A stretch of DNA of 64,000 nucleotides from Duganella sp. SG902 (GTDB taxonomy: Bacteria > Pseudomonadota > Gammaproteobacteria > Burkholderiales > Burkholderiaceae_D): NCBI RefSeq assembly GCF_013376005.1, contig NZ_JABMJK010000003.1, positions 124,001 through 188,000 of the forward strand. The letters run 5' to 3'. Within the stretch, counting starts at the first letter, position 1, and every line of letters starts with the position of its first letter. Below, in pieces: positions 21,456 through 29,712 of this stretch. The notes beneath the pieces were generated by a model. The model did not search any database. It saw only the letters and a program-made list of their open reading frames with translations, and was not told where the DNA came from. The position numbers and the translations under genes were made by a program.

Positions 21456-24058
21456 GCCACCCGCGGCAGCGCGGTGCTGTCCTCGCCCGGCGCGCCGGCC
21501 AGCTTGCCGCTGCCGTGCATCAGCCAGTAATGGTGGAAGGCCAGGCGGATATTGTCGCGCAGCTGGGTGTCGTCCCACGGCTTGGTGTAGAAGCGGTAGA
21601 TGGCGCCGCGGTTGATCGCATCGAGCACCGCCTCCAGCCCGGTGTCGCCGGACAGGATGACGCGTATGGTCTCCGGATACATTTCCTTGACCTTGCTGAG
21701 GAACTCGGTGCCGCTCATCACCGGCAGGCGCTGGTCGCACACCACCACCTGCACCGGGTGCAGCGCCAGCAGCTCGAACGCCTCGGTCGGCGTGGCGGCG
21801 GTGAGGATCTGGTAGCCGTCGCGCCGGAACAGCCGGTGCAGCGCGGCCAGCACGTTGGCGTCCTCGTCGACGATCAGCAAGGTCTGCGGCGGCTGGCTGG
21901 CCGTGCCCGGCGCCGGCGGCACCCCGCTGCCCGACCGCACCAGCCGGCCCAGCTCGTCCGGCGGCAGCGGTCGGCTGAAGAAATAACCCTGGATCTCGTC
22001 GCAGCGGCTGCGCCGCAAATACTCGAGCTGGGCGCGCGACTCCACGCCCTCCGCGATCACCTGCAGCTTGAGGCTGTGCGCCATGCTGATGATGGCCAGC
22101 GCGATGGCCGCGTCGTTGGGGTTGGTGGTGATCTCGCGCACGAAGGCGATGTCGATTTTCAGCTTGTCGATCGGGAAGCGCTGCAGATAGGCCAGCGAGG
22201 AATAGCCGGTGCCGAAGTCGTCGATCGCCACCTTGACGCCGCTCGCCCTCAGGTTCTTCAGCACGGTGATGGTGCGGTCGGCGTTGGACATCAGCGCGGT
22301 CTCGGTCAGCTCCAGCTCCAGCAGCTCGGCCGGCACCGCGTGGCGCGCCAGCGCGTCGCGCACCACCTGCTCCAGGTCGCCCTCGACGAACTGGCGGCTG
22401 GCCACGTTGACCGCCACCCGCACCGGGCCGGTGCCGTCGCGCAGCCAGGCCGCGATCTGGCGGCAGGCGGCGTCGATGATCCAGTTGCCGACCCGGACCA
22501 CCAGCCCGGTGTCCTCCAGCACCGGCACGAACTCGGCCGGATAGACCAGGCCGAAGCCCGGCCGCTGCCAGCGCAGCAGCGACTCGACGCCGGCGATGCC
22601 GCCGGTGTGCAGGTTGACCTTGGGCTGGTAATGCAGGCGCAGCTCGTCGTTGTCGAAGGCGCGGCGCAGCGCCAGCTCCATGTCCAGCCGCGCCAGCACC
22701 TGCACGTTCATGCCGGCGGTGAAGAAGCGGTAGCCGTCGCGCCCGGCCTGCTTGGCGCGCGACATCGCGGTGTCGGCGTACTTGACCAGGGTTTCCGGAT
22801 CGGTGGCGTCGTCGGGATACATGGCGATGCCGATGCTGGCGCTGAGCACGGCCTGCTGGCCCTCCAGCTCGAACGGCTGGCGCAGCGTCTCGCGCACCTC
22901 GTTGGCGGCGTTGACGGCGTCCTGCTGGTCGCGGTTCATGGTGAGGATCAGGGCGAACTCGTCGCCGCCGAGGCGGCCGGCGGTGTCGCGGATGCGCACG
23001 CACTGCACCAGCCGGCCGCTGAACTGGCGCAGCAGCTCGTCGCCGCGGCCGGTGCCGAGCGTGTCGTTGACGCCCTTGAAGCGGTCCAGCCCCACCACCA
23101 GCACCGCGATGCGCCAGGCCTTGTCCTGCGCCAGCGCGATGACGTCGCCCAGCGTCTTGAAGAACAGCGTGCGGTTGGGCAGGCCGGTCAGGCTGTCGTA
23201 GTGGGCCATGCGCTGCAGCAGCTCCTCCGACTGGCGGCGCTCGCTGATGTCGCGCGCCACGCCCAGCATCACCGACGGCTGGCCCGGGCGCTGCAGCAGC
23301 TGCCAGTACAGCTCGACCGGCACGGCGATCAGGTCGCGCCGCATCAGCTCCAGCTCGGCCAGTTCCGGGGCGCGCGCGGGGCCGACGGCGGCGGCGTAAT
23401 CGGCCATGCGCTCGGCCTGGCGGCGCAGCTCGTCCGGCGGGCCGAGGCCGAGCCGGCTGGCGCTCTGGCCCAGCATCTCGGCGCGCGGATAGGCCAGCAT
23501 GCGGCAGGCGCCGTCGTTGACGTCGACCACCTCGGCGCTGTCGGCGTCGAGCAGGAAGATGGCGTCGGCGGTGGCGTCCATGGCGCTGCGGAAGCGTTGC
23601 AGCTCGGCGGTGCGGTCGCGCACGGTCTGCTCGAGGCGGGCGTTGTAGCCGCGCTCGCGCGCGTGCAGCAGGCGCATCTCCAGCATGTTACGGATGCGCA
23701 TCAGGGTCTCGATCGGATCGAAGGGCTTGCTGATGAAGTCGCGCGCGCCGCTTTCGAACGCGCGCATCTTGTGGTCGGGCTGGGCGGTGACCACCAGCAC
23801 CGGCAGCCAGCCGTCCGGCTCCAGCGGCTTGAGCGCCTCCATCACCTCGAAGCCGCTCATGCCGGGCATCTGCAGGTCAAGGATGATGAGGTCGTAGCGG
23901 TGCTCGGCGTGCCAGCCGGCCACCACGCGCGGATCGGTGGTGGAGCTGACCGCCTGGTAGCCGGTGGCGTTGAGCAGATACTCGAGCAACTCGACATTGA
24001 CCGGCTGGTCGTCGACGATCAGGATGCGGGCGTGGCAGAGGTCGGTCTGGCTGATCAT
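21440..24058 (-). CDS. REC-PAS-GGDEF-EAL-REC c-di-GMP signalling protein
   Basis: This 872-aa soluble protein has, in order: receiver (about residues 10-125; Asp61 in LIILDLQMPG, Lys in FISKPFDP), PAS (about 148-260), GGDEF (about 285-445; intact RLGGDEF), EAL (about 460-710; Glu492 within ESL in place of EAL, plus DDFGTGYSSL, KIDIAF and IAEGVES) and a second C-terminal receiver (about 735-850; VVVCDQRLPVMSG, FYTKPWDD). Both enzymatic motifs look competent, so it may be bifunctional. The C-terminal receiver of the RpfG-like 'CDQRLPVMSG..YTKPWDD' type makes it a two-receiver protein. No partner kinase is adjacent. It ends inside the tail of convergent thiL. Confidence 0.9.
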   Translation of the reverse strand: MISQTDLCHARILIVDDQPVNVELLEYLLNATGYQAVSSTTDPRVVAGWHAEHRYDLIILDLQMPGMSGFEVMEALKPLEPDGWLPVLVVTAQPDHKMRAFESGARDFISKPFDPIETLMRIRNMLEMRLLHARERGYNARLEQTVRDRTAELQRFRSAMDATADAIFLLDADSAEVVDVNDGACRMLAYPRAEMLGQSASRLGLGPPDELRRQAERMADYAAAVGPARAPELAELELMRRDLIAVPVELYWQLLQRPGQPSVMLGVARDISERRQSEELLQRMAHYDSLTGLPNRTLFFKTLGDVIALAQDKAWRIAVLVVGLDRFKGVNDTLGTGRGDELLRQFSGRLVQCVRIRDTAGRLGGDEFALILTMNRDQQDAVNAANEVRETLRQPFELEGQQAVLSASIGIAMYPDDATDPETLVKYADTAMSRAKQAGRDGYRFFTAGMNVQVLARLDMELALRRAFDNDELRLHYQPKVNLHTGGIAGVESLLRWQRPGFGLVYPAEFVPVLEDTGLVVRVGNWIIDAACRQIAAWLRDGTGPVRVAVNVASRQFVEGDLEQVVRDALARHAVPAELLELELTETALMSNADRTITVLKNLRASGVKVAIDDFGTGYSSLAYLQRFPIDKLKIDIAFVREITTNPNDAAIALAIISMAHSLKLQVIAEGVESRAQLEYLRRSRCDEIQGYFFSRPLPPDELGRLVRSGSGVPPAPGTASQPPQTLLIVDEDANVLAALHRLFRRDGYQILTAATPTEAFELLALHPVQVVVCDQRLPVMSGTEFLSKVKEMYPETIRVILSGDTGLEAVLDAINRGAIYRFYTKPWDDTQLRDNIRLAFHHYWLMHGSGKLAGAPGEDSTALPRVAQEVK

Positions 24059-24233
24059 TGTGCCTCCGGTGGCAACGTGCTCGACAGTAGATTAACAGCC
24101 TGTACAAATGGTGGCGCACGACTGGTACTTTTGCAACACATTGCCACTATAACAAATTTTCGCGCGGCACTGGCATCGGCGCGGAAGTGCATGGTACAGT
24201 GACAGCAAGCCCCGACTCAGAGAAGGAGAAGCC

Positions 24234-24722
24234 ATGAGCAACAGCGACACCATCCTCGATCTCGCCGCGCAAGTCGGCAAGGCGTTACAAGACAAAGGGC
24301 TGATCCTGGCCACCGCCGAGTCCTGCACGGGCGGCGGCGTGGCCCAGGCCATCACCGAAATCGCCGGCTCGACCGGCTGGTTCGATTGCGGCTTCATCAC
24401 CTATTCGAACGCCTCCAAGACCGAGATGCTGGACGTGTCGGCCGCGCTGATCGCGCAGATGGGCAGCGTGTCGGAGGAGGTGGCGGGCGCCATGGCCAGC
24501 GGCGCGCTCGGTTCCAGCAACGCCCACATCGCGGTGTCCACCACCGGCATCGCCGGCCCGACCGGCGCGGTGCCGGGCAAGCCGGTGGGCACGGTGTGCT
24601 TCGGCTGGGCCAACGCCGACACCGTGCACACCGAGCGCCTGGTGTTCAGCGGCGACCGCCGCGCGGTGCGCGAGCAGACCGTGATCCACGCCTTGCAGGG
24701 GCTGCTCCGGTTTATCAACTAG
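24234..24722 (+). CDS. pncC: Nicotinamide-nucleotide amidohydrolase, CinA C-terminal family
   Basis: This 162-aa protein is a stand-alone CinA_C domain: TAESCTGGGVAQAITEIAGSS-type motif (here AESCTGGGVAQ), FITYSNASKTEMLDVS, STTGIAGPTGAVPGKPVGTV and VFSGDRRAVREQ. PncC hydrolyses NMN to nicotinic acid mononucleotide and ammonia for pyridine nucleotide recycling. It lacks the N-terminal molybdopterin-binding-like part of full CinA. The ribosome site AAGGAGAA precedes the ATG. It is cytoplasmic and probably monocistronic; the TraL-like gene begins 63 bases later. Confidence 0.93.
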   Translation: MSNSDTILDLAAQVGKALQDKGLILATAESCTGGGVAQAITEIAGSTGWFDCGFITYSNASKTEMLDVSAALIAQMGSVSEEVAGAMASGALGSSNAHIAVSTTGIAGPTGAVPGKPVGTVCFGWANADTVHTERLVFSGDRRAVREQTVIHALQGLLRFIN

Positions 24723-24757
24723 CCGGTTGCCTTCGTGCGGCAAAACAATTACTCTCG

Positions 24758-24771
24758 ACGCATTCATGCGT
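24758..24771. promoter_or_regulatory. Small inverted repeat upstream of the TraL-like gene
   Basis: ACGCAT and ATGCGT flank a 2-base spacer, ending 14 bases before the TraL-like ATG. It could be an operator or a small hairpin in the leader. No regulator gene is adjacent, so the role is open. Confidence 0.3.
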
Positions 24772-24785
24772 TTCGGGAGTGATTG

Positions 24786-25526
24786 ATGCAAAACACGGTA
24801 CATTTTATTCTCCAGGGTAAAGGCGGCATAGGCAAGACGCTGGTCTCGACCATCCTCGCGCAATGGATCGCCAGCAAGGACGTGGCCGAGGGGCAGCAGC
24901 CGCTGCGCTGCTACGACACCGACCAGGAGAATGCGACCTTCTCGCGCTACAAGGCGATGAACGTCAAGCATGTGCCGGTGATGACCGACAGCCGCACCAT
25001 CGACAACAAGCGCTTCGACGCGCTGATGATCGACATCCTGGAGCAGGACGGCAACTGCGTGATCGACAACGGCGCCAACACCTTCTCGCCGCTGATGGGC
25101 TACCTGATCGAAAACGACTGCTTCGCGCTGTTGCAGGATTCCGGGCGCAAGGTCTACATCCACACCATCGTCGGCGGCGGCGACACGCTGCACGACACCG
25201 CCATGGGCTTCGTCTCCACCGCCAAGGCCACCAACGTACCGCTGGTGCTGTGGGAGAACGAACACTTCGGTCTGCTGCAATCGGCGGCCGGCAAGCAATT
25301 CATCGAATCGCAGACCTACGCCGACCACGCGTCGCGCGTGATCGGCCGCGTGGTGCTGTCGGCGCGCAACGCCGACACCTTCGGCGCCGACATTAAAAAG
25401 ATGAACACCGCGCGCCTGACCGCCGCCGAGGTCAGGGAAAGCGACAAATTCAACGTGATGGAAAAGCAGCGCATCAAGGTCGTGTTCCGCGACCTGTTCG
25501 AGCAACTCGACAAAGTGCAGTGGTAA
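24786..25526 (+). CDS. TraL-like deviant Walker A ATPase
   Basis: This 246-aa protein begins VHFILQGKGGIGKTLVSTIL, with a ParA/MinD-type deviant Walker A (KGGIGKT, about residues 11-17), followed by CYDTDQENATFSRYKAMNV, VIDNGANTFSPLMGYLI and IHTIVGGGDTLHDT. By memory this pattern matches IncP-type plasmid TraL (LQGKGGVGKS, IDTDPVNATF, VIDNGASSFVPL). ATG at 24786 is chosen, with GGGAGT 6 bases upstream, over an adjoining TTG. It is followed directly by a TraM-like gene, the plasmid gene order, but no other transfer, relaxase or partition genes are present. The role in a chromosome is unknown. Confidence 0.72.
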   Translation: MQNTVHFILQGKGGIGKTLVSTILAQWIASKDVAEGQQPLRCYDTDQENATFSRYKAMNVKHVPVMTDSRTIDNKRFDALMIDILEQDGNCVIDNGANTFSPLMGYLIENDCFALLQDSGRKVYIHTIVGGGDTLHDTAMGFVSTAKATNVPLVLWENEHFGLLQSAAGKQFIESQTYADHASRVIGRVVLSARNADTFGADIKKMNTARLTAAEVRESDKFNVMEKQRIKVVFRDLFEQLDKVQW

Positions 25527-25531
25527 GCGGC

Positions 25532-26041
25532 ATGGATCAGCAAAAGCTGCGCACCCTGGTGTTTGAAAAGACCGGCGTCAAGATCGACGTCGACGACCCG
25601 GTGTTCGCGCTGGTGGCGTTGAACGAGGCGGTGCTGGAGGAAGCGGTGCAGCGCCACGTCGAGCGCATCGACGCCGCCTCGGCGGCGCTGGCGCGGCTGG
25701 CGGGCGGGGCGGCGCCGGCGCAAGACGGCCACGGCCATGGCCATGTGCATGGCGAGACGCCGCCGCCCGGTTACGTGCCGACGCCCTCCTCCGGGCCGGT
25801 ACGGCCGATCGCCACGCAATCAGCGCCGATCACCGCGCGCGAACTGCGGCTGCTGGGCGCGGCGGCGGGGGTCGCCATCGCGACCGCGCTGATCGTGCTG
25901 GGCGGCCAGGCCGCCTTCGGCAAGTCGGGCCTGAGCGCCGAGCAAGCGCGGGCCCTCGAAAAAGCCGAGCGCATCGAACGCGCGCTGCGACAACTCGATC
26001 CCAAACTGCGCGCCCAACTGCCCGCCGAACTCCAAAAATAA
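25532..26041 (+). CDS. TraM-like small membrane protein with a His-rich linker
   Basis: This 169-aa protein has an N-terminal helical domain (about residues 1-50, with KTGVKIDVDDPVFALVALNE, similar by memory to the AKHGIAVGRDDPILIL opening of IncP TraM), a His/Gly-rich linker (HGHGHVHGE, about 70-78), a Pro/Thr-rich stretch, one membrane helix (about 110-130, GAAAGVAIATALIVLGG) and a charged C-terminal helix. A GTG at 25520 would overlap the TraL-like stop; ATG at 25532 is 5 bases past it. The two genes appear coupled. The gene ends against a 90-bp palindrome. Confidence 0.6.
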   Translation: MDQQKLRTLVFEKTGVKIDVDDPVFALVALNEAVLEEAVQRHVERIDAASAALARLAGGAAPAQDGHGHGHVHGETPPPGYVPTPSSGPVRPIATQSAPITARELRLLGAAAGVAIATALIVLGGQAAFGKSGLSAEQARALEKAERIERALRQLDPKLRAQLPAELQK

Positions 26042-26131
26042 TCCGGGGTCAGGTCCTCCATTTCTACACGGCCTCTGCCGTAGCGTTCGCTACGGCAGAG
26101 GCCGTGTAGAAATGGAGGACCTGACCCCGGA
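26042..26131. repeat. 90-bp perfect palindrome with GGGGTCAG ends
   Basis: Two 44-base arms are perfectly complementary around a 2-base TT centre (26086-26087). It begins on the base after the TraM-like stop codon and ends 3 bases before the stop of the convergent M20 peptidase gene, filling the whole convergent gap. The ends CGGGGTCAG / CTGACCCCG match the palindrome at 17367-17421, while the interiors differ. It could extrude a cruciform and could act as a bidirectional transcription barrier. It looks like a small mobile or REP-like element. Confidence 0.92.
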
Positions 26132-26134
26132 GTT

Positions 26135-27535
26135 TCACTCGGTGGCGAGGCGTTTGGCGAGGCGGTACAGGTATTCCTGGCCGTCGTACAGCGATTTCAC
26201 GCGGATGTGCTCGTTCAGTCCGTGGGCGCCGCTGCCTTCCGGACCGTGGAACATGCCGCTGACGCCGTAGGTCCAGATGCCGGCGTTGTTCAGGAAGCGA
26301 CCGTCGGTGCCGCCGGTGGACATGGTCGGTATCACCGGCACGCCCGGCCACATGTCCTCGCTGATTTCCTCCACCGCCTTCATCAGCGTCGCCGTCATCG
26401 GCGGCATCGGGCCGTCCACGCCCTCGCCCACGCGGGTGATCCTGATCTTGTCGTCGGCCACCACGCGCTGCAGGGTGGCCTGCACTTCCGCGATCGGCTC
26501 GCCCGGCAGGATGCGGCAGTTGACGATGGCGCGCGCGCGCTGCGGCAGGGCGTTGTCGGCGTGGCCGGCGTCGACCTTGGTCGCCACGCAGGTGGTGCGC
26601 ACGGTGGAGTTGTGACTCGGACTGACGGCGTACAGGCGCTCCAGCGCCGCCGGGTCCGGCGGATCTTGCAGGATGGCCTTCATGTCTTCCGCCACCTGGC
26701 CTTTTTCGATCTTGGCCATGCGCTCGTAGAACGCCCGCGTCACCGGCGACAGCTTGAACGGGAACGAGAACTGGCCCAGGCGCGACAGGCCGTCGGCCAG
26801 GTGGTAGATGGCGTTGTCCTTGTACGGCGCCGAGCTGTGCCCGCCCGGGTTGGTCACTTCCAGCTGGAAGCTCTGGTAGATCTTCTCGCCGGCCTGAATG
26901 CCATGGCGCACCGGCTTGCCATCCTTGTCCAGCAGGCCGCCGCCGCCTTCGTTGAGCGCGATCTCGGCGTCGATCAGCGCGCGGTGGTGGTTGACCAGGT
27001 ATTCGGCGCCGTCGAATTTGGATGGCACCAGTTCCTCGTCGCAGGTCAGCGCCATGATGATGTCGCGCTTGAGCGGCAGCTTTTCCTTTTTGTAGAGGAT
27101 CATGTTGTTGACGAAGGACGCGGCCATGGCCTTGTCGTCCGAGGCGCCGCGCGCGTAGAACATGCCGTTTTCCTCGACCAGCTTGAACGGATCGCGCTCC
27201 CAGTCCTCGCGGTTGGCCTCCACCACGTCGATGTGGGCCAGCAGCAGCAGCGGCTTCTTGCTGCCGTCGCCCTTCAGGCGCGCCACCAGGTTGCCCTTCT
27301 TCGGACCGCCGGGCGGGATGACGAGCTGGATCTCGCTGTCCTTGAAGCCGCCGGCTTTCAGGCGCTTGGCCATCCTTTCCGCGGCCATGGTGCAGGAGCC
27401 GACCGAGTTGGTGGTGTTGGTCTCGACCAGTTCCTGGTAGATCGCGCGCATCTGCTTTTGCACGGGCGTCAGCTCCGCGCCGTGGGCCGCGCCGGCCAAT
27501 GTCAACCCTGCCGCCAACCAAGCCGCCTTCTTCAT
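26135..27535 (-). CDS. Exported M20-family metallopeptidase
   Basis: This 466-aa protein has a Sec signal peptide (MKKAAWLAAGLTLAGAAHG, cleavage near residue 19) and an M20 catalytic domain. Metal ligands are seen in LLAHIDVVEA (His/Asp), the bridging Asp in YARGASDDKAMAA and the Glu pair in CDEELVP, with a dimerisation insert about residues 210-330. M20 enzymes act as carboxypeptidases, aminoacylases or dipeptidases; the substrate here is probably a peptide in the periplasm. It is convergent with the TraM-like gene across the palindrome and divergent from tRNA-Phe. Monocistronic. Confidence 0.88.
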   Translation of the reverse strand: MKKAAWLAAGLTLAGAAHGAELTPVQKQMRAIYQELVETNTTNSVGSCTMAAERMAKRLKAGGFKDSEIQLVIPPGGPKKGNLVARLKGDGSKKPLLLLAHIDVVEANREDWERDPFKLVEENGMFYARGASDDKAMAASFVNNMILYKKEKLPLKRDIIMALTCDEELVPSKFDGAEYLVNHHRALIDAEIALNEGGGGLLDKDGKPVRHGIQAGEKIYQSFQLEVTNPGGHSSAPYKDNAIYHLADGLSRLGQFSFPFKLSPVTRAFYERMAKIEKGQVAEDMKAILQDPPDPAALERLYAVSPSHNSTVRTTCVATKVDAGHADNALPQRARAIVNCRILPGEPIAEVQATLQRVVADDKIRITRVGEGVDGPMPPMTATLMKAVEEISEDMWPGVPVIPTMSTGGTDGRFLNNAGIWTYGVSGMFHGPEGSGAHGLNEHIRVKSLYDGQEYLYRLAKRLATE

Positions 27536-27618
27536 ATCCGCCCCGTCCCGATGAGATTGCCTAAACGGCCAAATTTATACCCCGGCCATAGGGCTGTCAA
27601 TAAAATGGATTCAGACTC

Positions 27619-27648
27619 TTGCCAAATTGCCCGGCCGGTCGTTATAAT
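27619..27648 (+). promoter_or_regulatory. Sigma-70 promoter of tRNA-Phe
   Basis: TTGCCA (27619-27624) and a consensus TATAAT (27643-27648) are separated by 18 bases, and the tRNA begins 10 bases after the -10 box. A GC-rich GTGCCC stretch follows the -10, as in stringently controlled stable-RNA promoters. Confidence 0.75.
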
Positions 27649-27658
27649 GCGTGCCCTT

Positions 27659-27734
27659 GGCCTGGTAGCTCAGTTGGTAGAGCAGAGGATTGAAAATCCT
27701 TGTGTCGGTGGTTCGATTCCGCCCCGGGCCACCA
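27659..27734 (+). tRNA. tRNA-Phe (GAA anticodon)
   Basis: A 76-base tRNA with encoded CCA. The acceptor stem GGCCTGG pairs with CCGGGCC (one G-U), the D-arm is AGCTCAGTTGGTAGAGC, the anticodon GAA lies at 27692-27694 with the usual ATT..AAA flanks, and the T-arm contains GGTTCGATTCC. Its own promoter and terminator flank it. No integrase or duplicated 3' end is visible downstream, so it does not appear to be an occupied attachment site. Confidence 0.98.
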
Positions 27735-27744
27735 AGATTCAAAA

Positions 27745-27773
27745 AACGCCGATCCTTGTGATCGGCGTTTTTG
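27745..27773 (+). terminator. Intrinsic terminator of tRNA-Phe
   Basis: Perfect 9-bp stem AACGCCGAT/ATCGGCGTT with a 7-base loop followed by T-rich sequence (TTTTTGTTT), starting 10 bases after the CCA end. Confidence 0.9.
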
Positions 27774-27906
27774 TTTCCGCAACATTCATTCCAGGTGCCG
27801 GGTGATATTCAATTCGGCATGCCACCCGCGCGAAATTTCATTAGACCGCCTTCCCGTATCGGCCTACTGTCGCAAGGACCGCTTTCCATTCCACCACATT
27901 ATAAAA

Positions 27907-29586
27907 ATGAAGAGACTCCTTGCCTCGCTGTGCCTGGCGGCCGGCGCCCAGCTGTGCCTGGCCGCCCCGCCCTCCCCCGCCACCGTCAGGCTGACCGTCG
28001 ACGCCAGCCAGGTCCAGGGGCCGATGACGCCCATCTGGGCCTGGTTCGGCTATGACGAACCGAATTACACCACGGCGCCCAACGGCAAGAAGCTGCTGAG
28101 CGACATCGCGGCGCTGAGCCCGGTGCCGGTGTACGTGCGCGCGCACAACCTGATGACGTCCGGCGACGGCAGCTACGCCCTCAAATGGGGCTCCACCGGC
28201 ATGTACAGCGAGGACCAGGACGGCAAGCCGGTCTACGACTGGACCATCATCGACCAGATCTTCGACACCTATGTGCAGCGCAAGATGAAGCCGCTGGCGC
28301 AGATCGGCTTCATGCCGCGGGCGCTGTCGCAGCGTCCCGAGCCCTACCAGCACCACTGGCAGCCGGGCACGCCCTACAAGGAGATCATGACGGGCTGGGC
28401 CACGCCGCCCAACGATTACGACAAATGGGCCGAGCTGATCTACCAATGGGTGCGGCACAGCGTGGAGCGCTACGGCCGCCAGGAGGTGGAGAGCTGGTAT
28501 TGGGAAGTGTGGAACGAGCCGGACGGCCTGTACCTGATCGCGCCCGACACCAAGCTGGAATACTTCAAGATGTACGACTACGCGGCCGACGCCGTCAAGC
28601 GGGCGCTGCCGACGGCGCGCATGGGCGGCCCGCACACGGCGGGCGCCGGCCGCTTCATGGACGATTTCCTGCAACACGCGCTGCACGGGAAGAATTTCGC
28701 CACCGGCAAGACCGGCTCGCCGCTGGACTTCGTGGCCTTCCACGCCAAGGGCGCGCCGACGGTGGTCAACGGCGTGGTGCGCATGGGCATGGGCACCCAC
28801 TTCCAGCGCCTGGACGATGGCTTCGCGCTGGTGCAGAAGTACCCCGAGCTCAAGGGCGTTCCGGTGATCATCGGCGAATCCGATCCGGAGGGCTGCGCCG
28901 CCTGCGGCATGCGCACCAACCCGGAAAACGCCTACCGCAACGGCACTTTATACGCCAGCTACACGGCCGCCTCCATCGCCCGCGAGTTCGAGCTGGCCGC
29001 CCGGCGCGGGGTCAACCTGATCGGCGCGGTGAACTGGTCGTTCGAATTCGAGGACCAGCCCTGGTTCGCCGGCTTCCGCGACCTCGCCACCAACGGCGTC
29101 AACAAACCGGTGCTGAACGTGTTCCGCATGTTCGGCATGATGGGCGGCCAGCGCGTGGCCGTGGGCGGCGACCGGGCCTACGACGCCGCCCGCATCATGA
29201 CCGAGGGCGTGCGCGGCGCGCGCACCGACATCAACGCGCTGGCCACCCGCGACGGACACGGCATCGCCATCATGGTGTGGAATTACCACGACGACGATGT
29301 CATCGACGCCGGCGCGCCGGTGGAGCTGAAGATTTCCGGCATCCCCGCCAGACAGGTGCGGCTGCGCCACTTCCGCATCGACCAGGAGCACGGCAATTCC
29401 TACCGCGCGTGGCTGCGCATGGGCTCGCCGGCCAGCCCGAGCGCCGCGCAGGTGGCGCAGCTGACGCAGGCCAGCGAGCTGGCCCAGCTGGGCGCCACCA
29501 GCACGCTGAAGACGCCCGGCGGCCAGGCCACCCTGACGTTGCGCCTGCCGCGCCAGGCGGTGTCGCTGTTCACGCTGAGCTACTGA
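27907..29586 (+). CDS. Exported GH39-like beta-glycosidase
   Basis: This 559-aa protein starts at ATG 27907 with a Sec signal peptide (MKRLLASLCLAAGAQLCLA); an in-frame upstream extension runs through the tRNA and is not real. The catalytic barrel (about residues 25-480) carries the acid/base Glu204 in YWEVWNEPDG and the probable nucleophile Glu324 in VIIGESDPEG, the arrangement of GH39 beta-xylosidases/iduronidases (clan GH-A). A beta-sandwich follows. It would act in the periplasm or outside on plant or microbial oligosaccharides. No partner carbohydrate genes are adjacent. No strong ribosome site is visible. Confidence 0.82.
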   Translation: MKRLLASLCLAAGAQLCLAAPPSPATVRLTVDASQVQGPMTPIWAWFGYDEPNYTTAPNGKKLLSDIAALSPVPVYVRAHNLMTSGDGSYALKWGSTGMYSEDQDGKPVYDWTIIDQIFDTYVQRKMKPLAQIGFMPRALSQRPEPYQHHWQPGTPYKEIMTGWATPPNDYDKWAELIYQWVRHSVERYGRQEVESWYWEVWNEPDGLYLIAPDTKLEYFKMYDYAADAVKRALPTARMGGPHTAGAGRFMDDFLQHALHGKNFATGKTGSPLDFVAFHAKGAPTVVNGVVRMGMGTHFQRLDDGFALVQKYPELKGVPVIIGESDPEGCAACGMRTNPENAYRNGTLYASYTAASIAREFELAARRGVNLIGAVNWSFEFEDQPWFAGFRDLATNGVNKPVLNVFRMFGMMGGQRVAVGGDRAYDAARIMTEGVRGARTDINALATRDGHGIAIMVWNYHDDDVIDAGAPVELKISGIPARQVRLRHFRIDQEHGNSYRAWLRMGSPASPSAAQVAQLTQASELAQLGATSTLKTPGGQATLTLRLPRQAVSLFTLSY

Positions 29587-29712
29587 ACGGCCGGCGGCCT
29601 GGCGTCGGGTGGCGGTTTTGATGGCCGCCGGCGTTGTTGTGACAATGCGCGCGTTTTTTCACGCGGTAAACTGATACTCTTCCCTCTGGTTTAAATAAAA
29701 GGAAAGGTTATC

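Noticed and set aside
27700..27906. N-terminal extension of the GH39-like protein through the tRNA region
   Set aside because: The signal peptide starts at 27907; the extension crosses the tRNA 3' end and its terminator.
27659..29586. tRNA-Phe as an integration site for a genomic island
   Set aside because: No integrase, no repeated 3' tRNA end and no change of gene character are seen downstream.
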